From contig JAFZUH010000152.1 in NCBI GenBank assembly GCA_017618435.1, positions 1-6,951 on the forward strand: a DNA stretch of 6,951 nucleotides, given 5' to 3'. Positions 1-5,845 of the stretch are shown one piece after another. The notes under the pieces are model-generated. The model saw only the letters and a list, made by a program, of their open reading frames with translations, did no database searches and had not been told where the DNA came from. Within the stretch, counting starts at the first letter, position 1; the number at the start of each line of letters is the position of its first letter. Source of the stretch: Bacteroidales bacterium. GTDB lineage: Bacteria > Bacteroidota > Bacteroidia > Bacteroidales > WCHB1-69. Position numbers and translations under genes: made by a program.

Positions 1-162
1 AACTTGTTCATAAATGTTGATAGCCTTGTTGTATTCTTTCATAGCCATATATGTAAAGGCTTGCCTTGTCTCCTTATAATAAAGAGTATAATCCTCTTGC
101 CCCAACAAAGATAAAGACATCAGGCATAAAAGAATAAATATGATTAGTTTGTTGCGATTCAT
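1..162 (-). CDS. Exported TPR-like protein, N-terminal fragment
   Basis: The ATG at 162 opens a frame of 54 codons that continues past the left edge, so only the N-terminus is present. Residues 1-21 form a signal peptide: a short basic start (MNRNK), a hydrophobic core (LIIFILLCLMSLSLLG), then QED as the likely mature start. The next stretch, about residues 35-54 (AFTYMAMKEYNKAINIYEQV), has the helix pattern of a tetratricopeptide repeat, with small residues and Y at the usual places, but one partial repeat is weak proof. A protein of this type would act in the periplasm or at the envelope, probably as a binding scaffold. The start is very close to a TAnnTTTG promoter element (170-177), leaving only about 4-5 nucleotides of leader, so the message is either nearly leaderless or made by read-through from the peptidase gene that ends at 201. 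The function is not recognised. Confidence 0.7.
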   Translation of the reverse strand, partial: MNRNKLIIFILLCLMSLSLLGQEDYTLYYKETRQAFTYMAMKEYNKAINIYEQV

Positions 163-169
163 TTCTTTG

Positions 170-177
170 CAAAGATA
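170..177 (-). promoter_or_regulatory. Bacteroidota -7 element before TPR-like gene
   Basis: The minus strand reads TATCTTTG here, an exact match to the Bacteroides -7 consensus TAnnTTTG. No good TTTG is seen at the expected -33 spacing, so the call rests on the -7 element alone. Transcription would start about four bases downstream, leaving nearly no leader before the ATG at 162. The identical element occurs at 3230-3237 because it lies inside the 49-bp repeat. Confidence 0.5.
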
Positions 178-204
178 GTAAAAATATCAAATTCCATTTA
201 CTAT
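175..204. repeat. 8-bp inverted repeat inside the 49-bp repeat
   Basis: ATAGTAAA (175-182) and TTTACTAT (197-204) are perfect inverted arms separated by 14 bp, so their centres lie 22 bp, about two helical turns, apart. The first arm overlaps the -7 promoter element and the second overlaps the peptidase stop codon. The same arrangement is present at 3235-3264. The spacing would suit a dimeric DNA-binding protein. As an RNA hairpin it would be weak because each arm has only one G-C pair. No regulator can be assigned. Confidence 0.45.
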
Positions 205-1652
205 GGCGTGATTATTTCCAATACCTTTTCCATTGGCTTATCATATCCATGCCGCAAATCCTCATAATCGTATAAAACGGGGATAGAGGGATTAACCCTA
301 TTCTCAGTATTGGCATTTTTATCATAAAAATATTTGCAACTTACAGTAAATGGTATTTTTGAATTAGGCATAACAAATTCCAAATAATCCCCAAAACAAT
401 TAATGGCTTGTGCTGTACGTTCACCTATCAAAGGAATATTTAAACAGGACATATACCATGCTAAATCCGAAGCGGCACTATAGGTGGAATTGCTCACCAA
501 TACATAGGCTTGTCCATGAAACCGACAAGTTGTATCTTTTATATACCATATACTTTTCGGATTTTCCAATTCCCAAAACCATTTCTCATTAGTATGTGTA
601 TAATTATCAAAAGATTTATTCTTCTTATATATATATCTGATATGAGGAGAATAAGAACGTTGTTTTTTGTAATCTTTTGATATACGTGTTTTTGCATTCA
701 TAGTAATTTTGTTCTCCACTTCTTTTTTGTCTGCAATAAAATAAAGCAGTTGGTCGCCTAACATACTATTCCCCCCATGATTGTTCCGCAAATCTATAAC
801 TAAATTTTGAATATTATGCCATCGCATTTCTTGAAACATTTGAATTAAAAATTCAGAAAACAAAGGTTGTTTTAAATGTTTTCGGCTATACAATTGTTTC
901 TTTGTGCGGCACAAACAAGCTCTGTCTTCCATTGCATTAAAATACAAGATACATAGATTGTTCAAAGTATCAATACGATAAAAAAAACTACTCTGTTTTT
1001 TACGATAGATTTCACTATAGGCAGTATCTAAATATACGGTGCATTTTTCCATCGCTTTCATAGAAATTGTTTTATCATTATTCATAGTAATGGAAAGCGT
1101 ATCCAAGATTCTTCCGTTATTAATGAGAGAAAGCCAAGTAGGAGAACGCAGGCATTCCGTTAAATAAAACATTTTACAATCTTCATTTTCTGCACTTATA
1201 TATTCACTTAAAATAAGCTGAACTTGTGCAATGGACACACCATTTATATAATCAATAGCATAACCTATGCTATCGCGATTTTCCGCTGCTACTACGTAAT
1301 ATTTTCCGTTAAATAAACGAATTGTAACAGGGAAATGCTTGTCTTCACTTATAATAACACGAGTGTGCGAATCTCCTATTTTAGCCAAAAACTTTGCAAG
1401 TAATAGTTTAAAATCCACTTCGTTTTTGGTTAATGAAACTTCCGCTTCACATGTTTTTTTCCATTTCTCATACTCCAAACCAGACAAATTGGCATATATA
1501 TTAGGGTGTACAGCCTCTAATTTGTCGCATAGGTATCGGAAGTCTTTTAGGTATGGAATATTTTGACTTTGCAATATACTCCACCCAAACAGACAAATAC
1601 AGCATAATATATGTTTGGTTTGTATTGGATTCATTGGTTTTCTGAAAATCAT
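201..1652 (-). CDS. Exported S41-family peptidase (upstream neighbour of TPR-like gene)
   Basis: This encodes a 483-residue secreted serine peptidase of the S41 (tail-specific/tricorn-core) family. A signal peptide covers about residues 1-30 (hydrophobic HILCCICLFGWSILQSQ). Family marks in order are GDSHT at 93-97, a PDZ-like INGVSI region near 136-141, the S41 hallmark LVIDLRNNHGG at 284-294, the nucleophile motif TYSAAS with probable catalytic Ser392, IGERT at 409-413, and the closing NPSIPV segment at 454-459. There is no Lys where the Ser-Lys members (Prc/CtpA, GKPTFGKG-type) carry theirs; the Ser95-His96 pair instead matches the tricorn-type Ser/His tetrad. It would act in the periplasm or outside the cell; the substrate is unknown. 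It starts 15 bp after the preceding S41 gene with no terminator between, so the two are probably one transcript. Met7 (ATG at 1634) is an equally good start and gives 477 residues. The last codons and stop lie inside the 49-bp repeat. Confidence 0.88.
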   Translation of the reverse strand: MIFRKPMNPIQTKHILCCICLFGWSILQSQNIPYLKDFRYLCDKLEAVHPNIYANLSGLEYEKWKKTCEAEVSLTKNEVDFKLLLAKFLAKIGDSHTRVIISEDKHFPVTIRLFNGKYYVVAAENRDSIGYAIDYINGVSIAQVQLILSEYISAENEDCKMFYLTECLRSPTWLSLINNGRILDTLSITMNNDKTISMKAMEKCTVYLDTAYSEIYRKKQSSFFYRIDTLNNLCILYFNAMEDRACLCRTKKQLYSRKHLKQPLFSEFLIQMFQEMRWHNIQNLVIDLRNNHGGNSMLGDQLLYFIADKKEVENKITMNAKTRISKDYKKQRSYSPHIRYIYKKNKSFDNYTHTNEKWFWELENPKSIWYIKDTTCRFHGQAYVLVSNSTYSAASDLAWYMSCLNIPLIGERTAQAINCFGDYLEFVMPNSKIPFTVSCKYFYDKNANTENRVNPSIPVLYDYEDLRHGYDKPMEKVLEIITP

Positions 1653-1667
1653 ATAAGGGGATATATT

Positions 1668-3188
1668 TTATTCCAATTTCCATACTTTTTGGAAACATGG
1701 GTCTTTTTTCTTTAAATATGGTTTGTTTTTATTCTCCCAAAATAAATCCTGTTTAATAGCATCTTGCAGAGAAATATCTATTTCTATATTCGGTTTATCC
1801 TGAAAACAGTCTTCAGGAGTTTGTACATTTGTAAAATCAATATCACACTCCATGGCAAAAGTTATACCAGAATGTTTCAATTGAAATAAAGACGGACCAC
1901 AACCACGACCCGCTATAAGACCAGTTGGCTCTCCAATGGTGATAAACCGATTTGAATAATGGCATAGCGAACTTAAACTATGAGCGGCAGATAACGTTCT
2001 TTTGTCTTGTAAAACATAGAATTTTCCTGTGAAACCTATGTTTTTATCACTGGGGAACAATATACATTCTTCATTCGACATTACTTGAAAATCATTTCCA
2101 CAAAAAGACATCGGAACCCATTCACAGTCTGTTTTTTGACTGAAATGTTTTATTAAATCAACCTGTGCTTTCACGCCTATACACATGGGCATTCGAATAG
2201 TATCGGCAATTAAATGTTGAATAACATCTATCCAAACATCATCACTTCCACCACGATTATTGCGAACATCTAGAACAACTTTTTGGGGTATATTGCCGTT
2301 CAAAACGGCATCCATTTCACCAATAATTTTGTCTTGCAAACCTTCATACATATTGGGAAAGCGTATATAAAGAATATTTTTATCTTTAAAATACAATACA
2401 TTATGAGAACTAATGTCCTTTTTTCGAGGTATATATTTTTTATTGTAAAAACGAAAAGAATAGTTTTTAGATAAATCTACATTTATTATATCTTGATTTA
2501 CAATATTTTGTAATTTTATATTTGTACGAGAAAAAATCAAACTTAACGAATAGTATTGTTGTTGTTTGGGGTCCCAACGAAGAAAAGCATTTGACTGCAA
2601 TCCTATGTTGCGTCTCAAATATTCATGTGGAAAAATATCGTCAATTTCTATTAGTTTCATATTTTTCAAAGTAATCTTCTCATCTTTGTTTGTCAATTCC
2701 ACTATACCAGAAATATAATATGCTCCATTATAATACCAAAGATAATTTCCAAAACTGAATAAGTTTAAAGAAACCGATTTGTCTAAGCCAGAAAATGACC
2801 GATACATTAAAGATGTATCTATGGTACAAAAAGTATTATTTTCATACAAAGCCTGAATTAATGTTTGGGAGGTTTGCCCTCCAATTATGTAAGCGTGAAT
2901 GTCTGCAAGGGAATTAACTGCATGATAGATGATTCCGTAAAAAGAAGAATCTGATTTTACCGTATCTATTTGAGAACGATAACTTTTTATTTGAGATAAA
3001 ACATCATATTTTGTAGCAGCATTTCTTATTGCAATTTGTGGATTGTATTTTTCAATAAATTCCACAAACTGATCGAAATCTTCATACATCTGTTGCTTGG
3101 AAACTTTAAATGACGGGTTGGGTATTTTTTGTGCAGATGTAGAAAAAACTATAATTATCAATACTAAATGTAAAAACACTTTTTTCAT
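1668..3188 (-). CDS. Exported S41-family peptidase, divergent active site
   Basis: This encodes a 506-residue exported protein of the S41 peptidase family. The start at 3188 is chosen because MKKVFLHLVLIIIVFSTSAQ is a classic signal peptide with cleavage after Ala19. The open frame extends up to 3257, but that extension crosses the promoter and the 49-bp repeat. S41 marks are LADIHAY at 94-100 (His98 in the tricorn-type His position), the hallmark VVLDVRNNRGG at 304-314, the nucleophile segment RTLSAAHS with probable Ser400, IGEPTG at 418-423, and a C-terminal PNIEIDISLQDA segment. The residue before His98 is Ile rather than Ser, and the residue after SAA is His rather than the usual Glu or Asp, so activity is likely but less certain than in its neighbour. 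It is clearly not a recent duplicate of the adjacent S41 gene. It is the first gene of the repeat-bounded pair and very AT-rich. Site of action: periplasm or exterior; substrate unknown. Confidence 0.87.
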   Translation of the reverse strand: MKKVFLHLVLIIIVFSTSAQKIPNPSFKVSKQQMYEDFDQFVEFIEKYNPQIAIRNAATKYDVLSQIKSYRSQIDTVKSDSSFYGIIYHAVNSLADIHAYIIGGQTSQTLIQALYENNTFCTIDTSLMYRSFSGLDKSVSLNLFSFGNYLWYYNGAYYISGIVELTNKDEKITLKNMKLIEIDDIFPHEYLRRNIGLQSNAFLRWDPKQQQYYSLSLIFSRTNIKLQNIVNQDIINVDLSKNYSFRFYNKKYIPRKKDISSHNVLYFKDKNILYIRFPNMYEGLQDKIIGEMDAVLNGNIPQKVVLDVRNNRGGSDDVWIDVIQHLIADTIRMPMCIGVKAQVDLIKHFSQKTDCEWVPMSFCGNDFQVMSNEECILFPSDKNIGFTGKFYVLQDKRTLSAAHSLSSLCHYSNRFITIGEPTGLIAGRGCGPSLFQLKHSGITFAMECDIDFTNVQTPEDCFQDKPNIEIDISLQDAIKQDLFWENKNKPYLKKKDPCFQKVWKLE

Positions 3189-3211
3189 TTGATTGCAGAG
3201 TTCCTGATAAA

Positions 3212-3228
3212 ATATCTTTAAAAGATAT
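3212..3228. promoter_or_regulatory. Inverted repeat over S41 transcription start
   Basis: ATATCTTT and AAAGATAT form a perfect 8-bp inverted repeat around one central base. It lies just downstream of the TATCTTTG element (3230-3237), over the predicted start of transcription of the S41 gene beginning at 3188. The position suits a repressor site or a 5'-end hairpin in a leader of about 35 nucleotides. It is AT-rich and palindromic by only eight base pairs, so chance is possible. It is not part of the 49-bp repeat and is absent before the TPR-like gene. Confidence 0.35.
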
Positions 3229-3276
3229 GCAAAGATAGTAAAAATATCAAATTCCATTTACTATGGCGTGATTATT
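3228..3276. repeat. 49-bp direct repeat, right copy
   Basis: This is identical to 168-216, with an offset of exactly 3060 bp. Here it lies in the 124-bp gap between the receptor gene (stop at 3313) and the S41 gene (start at 3188). It carries the promoter element for that S41 gene. On the minus strand it still encodes the IITP-stop tail seen at the end of the other S41 gene, although no complete gene precedes it in that frame here. It could therefore be a remnant or copy of an S41 3' end plus the following promoter. Confidence 0.97.
3230..3237 (-). promoter_or_regulatory. Bacteroidota -7 element before S41 pair
   Basis: The minus strand reads TATCTTTG, an exact TAnnTTTG match, giving a leader of about 35 nucleotides before the ATG at 3188. 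A second, weaker match (TAACTTTG, minus strand, 3291-3298) lies upstream. No convincing -33 TTTG is seen for either. The element suggests the two S41 genes can be transcribed independently of the receptor gene, although no terminator separates them from it. Confidence 0.55.
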
Positions 3277-3312
3277 ATAGATTCAACAAACAAAGTTATA
3301 AAAAATAATTTT

Positions 3313-5769
3313 TTATCTTCTGTGCTTATGTGTGGAGGACAGAGATACACGATTGTCATCTAAATCATTATGTTGGCGGTGATATAATGTAGATCCAAAT
3401 TTATAGTTAAGTCCGAATGAAATGCTATGCATACGGTCGTTGCCTGCAAATGTATTTGTATAACCTTCGGGCAGACCAGTACTCTTACTATTCCAATGTG
3501 TACTGAGTAACAGGTCGCTTATACGTGCGGTAAGTGTGAGTCCGATACGCGGAAAATCTTTTTTAACGGCAAAATTCATCTCTTTCCACGAAGATAAACG
3601 TTCCATTCCCCATATACTTGGTGTGGAATACATGCCATCTAAGGACAATGTCCAGTCATTGGGTAGATATGCATTCAGTTCGGCAGAAAAATCTCCCCTC
3701 CAATATTTCATATTAATTAACCCGTTATAACTTTTTGTCATCTCATATTCTGCACCGATTTGTGCAGTGAGTGCCAACCAAGCACCATTAATCTTGCGAT
3801 GCCCGTTCTCGTTTTTATTCTCAAATTTCGGTACAATAGGTATTTCCGTAAGCGATAGAAAAATACCATATATTGTAGAAGTGCCATAGTTAACTGCTTT
3901 TTGCAAGCGGCTTGCTCCTTGCAAAATAGATGTTTGATAATCCATTATATCCCGTATGTGAGCAAAATCAAAATCCAACGATATATACTCCGAATATCCA
4001 AACGATACTAAAATATTATGAGTGAATGATGGTTTTAGTTCGGTATTTCCGGCACGAAAGCTATGTCCGTCTTCATATTGCCATGAGGGATCTAACATGG
4101 TATAATGCGGACGGTCAATTCTACGGGAATAGTTTATTGAAACGGACCAATCCGGTGCGGGTATATATCCGATATAAACGCTCGGAAATAGATTGAAATA
4201 CGATTTGATACTGCTTGAATCAGCAGAAATCCATTTACCTATGGAATGCGTGTATTCCCCACGCAAACCGACTTTTGTACTCCAATGTTCACCGAACTGT
4301 TTGCCAATTGTTGTATATAAGGCAGCGATATGCTCTATATAATTAAAATCAGATAAAAAAGAATTAATATTTAGAGTGTCTGTTATGGAATTATATATAG
4401 TCTGTGTTGTCAACCATTTGGAACCGCACTCAATTTTACCTGTCTGCCAGAAATTTGTACGAAAATCCACACGTCCGCTATAAATATTTGTCAAATGACG
4501 AACATTTTGTCCGATAGTTAAATCATATTTGTCCGCAAATACAGGGAAATAATCATTTCGGCTATCTGTGGCAGTATTATTATTGTTGCGATTATAATCT
4601 ATATTAATAGTCAGTTCGCGGTCAAGAGCAGAAGAAAAAACATGCGTATAATTAAGATTAGCAGTGTGTTGTAACCATCTGTTAGCAGTAATCATTTCCT
4701 CGTTGTTCTGTTCCACCAATACTTCATCAGAATAAAACATATTATAGTTATGAGCCTTGTCTCCTTGATTTTTTCCTATAGAGACGGGAATGGATACAAT
4801 AAACCCAAGTGTATTTGCCGTGTCAATTATAAAATCATTACTTAATTTAAGCATATAATACTGATAACGGTTATTCTTTTGATTATATGTCTGCCGTCTA
4901 TCAGAGGGAGAAGCGATAAGAGATTCGTACGATTCTGTTCTATTGCTGTATTGTTGTGTAAGAGCCAGAGAGGTATATGTTTTTTCTCCGCGATAATTAA
5001 AAAGAAAAGATATATGGTCATCATACATATATTGTTTCAAATCTCGCCAATACATGCCACCATAACCGGCAGAGAGATTCCCATTTATACCTTTTGAACG
5101 ATTTCGTTTAGTTTTGATATTAATAATACCGCCTTGTCCTGAAGCGTCGTATTTGGTTGAAGGTTGCGTTATTATTTCCAATTGTTCTATAGTAGAACCA
5201 TCTGTACCTTCCAACATGTTCTTTAGTTGTTCCCCGCTTAGATACGATGGGCGACCGTCCACATATACTTCAACTGATTTCCCGTTAACGGTAATTTTCC
5301 CCTTTCGGTCAATATGTACGCCGGGAGCTTTTTTGAGTATATCCTTGCCATTGTTCCCTATAGCAAACGGAGAGGAACCCACATTCACCACTATTTTATC
5401 CATTTGCCGTTCCATTAACGGATTGCGTGGTTTGATTACAATTTCACTTAATTGGGATACTGATTCTTCCATGCGAATTAGTAATGTGTTCATTTGCTTG
5501 TTCAGCCCGATATAACAAGTTTTATACCCTAAACATGAAGCCCTGAGTAAAGTGGCAGATGAGGGAGGATTGATAATAAAGGTTCCACTGTCATCAGTTA
5601 TCGTACCAGTTACAAGAGATGAATCTGATGTGAGTAACGCGATAGTAACAAAAGGTATTGGTTTTCCATTGACATTTTCCACACGACCTTTCAAATTGCT
5701 GGCGAAAATAAAATTACAGTAAAGTAAAACTGCACACAAAATAAAAAAAGTCCCTGTTCGCATATACAT
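3313..5769 (-). CDS. TonB-dependent-receptor-like outer-membrane beta-barrel protein
   Basis: This encodes an 818-residue outer-membrane protein. It has a signal peptide (residues 1-23, ending IFA before S), then a carboxypeptidase-regulatory-like domain (about 26-100, with GRVENVNGKPIPFVTI and DDSGTF). A TonB-receptor plug follows (about 120-222, with KKAPGV, VYVDGRPSYLSG, STKYDASGQGGIINIKT), then a long barrel of alternating aromatic strands. The last strand, SISFGLNYKFG, is followed by a 26-residue basic, His/Arg-rich tail. This matches the OMP_b-brl_3 type of outer-membrane receptor. Such proteins import or bind a ligand using TonB energy; the ligand is unknown and there is no SusD partner, which argues against a standard glycan-uptake pair. 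I took the first ATG (5769). A TTG-initiated form at 5787 would start inside the promoter element, and ATG 5763 (MRTGTFF) is also possible. The preceding membrane AraC-type regulator is the likely controller. Confidence 0.9.
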   Translation of the reverse strand: MYMRTGTFFILCAVLLYCNFIFASNLKGRVENVNGKPIPFVTIALLTSDSSLVTGTITDDSGTFIINPPSSATLLRASCLGYKTCYIGLNKQMNTLLIRMEESVSQLSEIVIKPRNPLMERQMDKIVVNVGSSPFAIGNNGKDILKKAPGVHIDRKGKITVNGKSVEVYVDGRPSYLSGEQLKNMLEGTDGSTIEQLEIITQPSTKYDASGQGGIINIKTKRNRSKGINGNLSAGYGGMYWRDLKQYMYDDHISFLFNYRGEKTYTSLALTQQYSNRTESYESLIASPSDRRQTYNQKNNRYQYYMLKLSNDFIIDTANTLGFIVSIPVSIGKNQGDKAHNYNMFYSDEVLVEQNNEEMITANRWLQHTANLNYTHVFSSALDRELTINIDYNRNNNNTATDSRNDYFPVFADKYDLTIGQNVRHLTNIYSGRVDFRTNFWQTGKIECGSKWLTTQTIYNSITDTLNINSFLSDFNYIEHIAALYTTIGKQFGEHWSTKVGLRGEYTHSIGKWISADSSSIKSYFNLFPSVYIGYIPAPDWSVSINYSRRIDRPHYTMLDPSWQYEDGHSFRAGNTELKPSFTHNILVSFGYSEYISLDFDFAHIRDIMDYQTSILQGASRLQKAVNYGTSTIYGIFLSLTEIPIVPKFENKNENGHRKINGAWLALTAQIGAEYEMTKSYNGLINMKYWRGDFSAELNAYLPNDWTLSLDGMYSTPSIWGMERLSSWKEMNFAVKKDFPRIGLTLTARISDLLLSTHWNSKSTGLPEGYTNTFAGNDRMHSISFGLNYKFGSTLYHRQHNDLDDNRVSLSSTHKHRR

Positions 5770-5775
5770 AATTGT

Positions 5776-5789
5776 TTTTGCCGGCAAAA
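5776..5789. promoter_or_regulatory. 14-bp perfect palindrome at receptor promoter
   Basis: TTTTGCCGGCAAAA is its own reverse complement over all 14 bases. It overlaps the 3' half of the TACTTTTG promoter element and the expected transcription start of the receptor gene, the position of a repressor operator. The hexamer TTGCCG recurs in the same orientation 41 bp further upstream (5823-5828), in the gap after the regulator gene. Part of the palindrome is forced by the promoter's own TTTG, so the significance is moderate. Confidence 0.45.
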
Positions 5790-5792
5790 GTA
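5785..5792 (-). promoter_or_regulatory. Bacteroidota -7 element before receptor gene
   Basis: The minus strand reads TACTTTTG, an exact TAnnTTTG match, 15 bp before the ATG at 5769. Transcription would begin near 5780, giving a leader of about 10 nucleotides to that ATG or 16 to the one at 5763. A -33 TTTG is not evident. A regulated promoter with a poor -33 box fits control by an activator such as the AraC-type protein encoded just upstream. Confidence 0.5.
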
Positions 5793-5845
5793 TAAATCTA
5801 TGAAAGAGCAGTTGTGTATATGCGGCAATTGTTTATGTACAAATG

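Larger units (their letters stand above)
168..216. repeat. 49-bp direct repeat, left copy
   Basis: Positions 168-216 are identical base for base to 3228-3276, and the match breaks on both sides (167 T against 3227 A; 217 T against 3277 A). The copy covers the last five codons including the stop of the S41 peptidase gene ending at 201, the short gap, and the promoter element of the TPR-like gene. It contains an 8-bp inverted repeat. Together with the right copy it brackets both S41 peptidase genes. I recognise no known element in it, and no recombinase lies in the window. Confidence 0.97.

Noticed and set aside
1501..1698. 65-codon minus-strand frame across the junction of the two S41 genes
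   Set aside because: It overlaps both S41 genes in another frame, and neither composition nor motifs support it.
201..3188. The two S41 genes as a recent tandem duplication
   Set aside because: The proteins share only family motifs, differ in length and active-site context, and show no extended identity; only the 49-bp flanking sequence is duplicated.
3189..3257. Extension of the S41 gene to an ATG at 3257
   Set aside because: The added 23 codons cross the promoter element and the 49-bp repeat and would bury the signal peptide inside the protein.
168..3276. Insertion sequence or integrated element with att sites
   Set aside because: No transposase, integrase, terminal inverted repeats or tRNA gene is present; 49 bp is also too long for a usual target-site duplication. 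It is kept only as a repeat-bounded cassette.
5114..5515. 133-codon open frame on the plus strand
   Set aside because: It lies wholly antisense to the plug domain of the receptor, has no recognisable domain or promoter, and reads like a shadow of that gene.
3313..5769. SusC-type member of a polysaccharide utilisation locus
   Set aside because: There is no SusD-like gene or carbohydrate enzyme, and the protein is shorter than typical SusC and fits the OMP_b-brl_3 type better.
5770..5787. Extension of the receptor gene to a TTG start at 5787
   Set aside because: The TTG is the last part of the TACTTTTG promoter element, and ATG codons followed by a clean signal peptide lie at 5769 and 5763.
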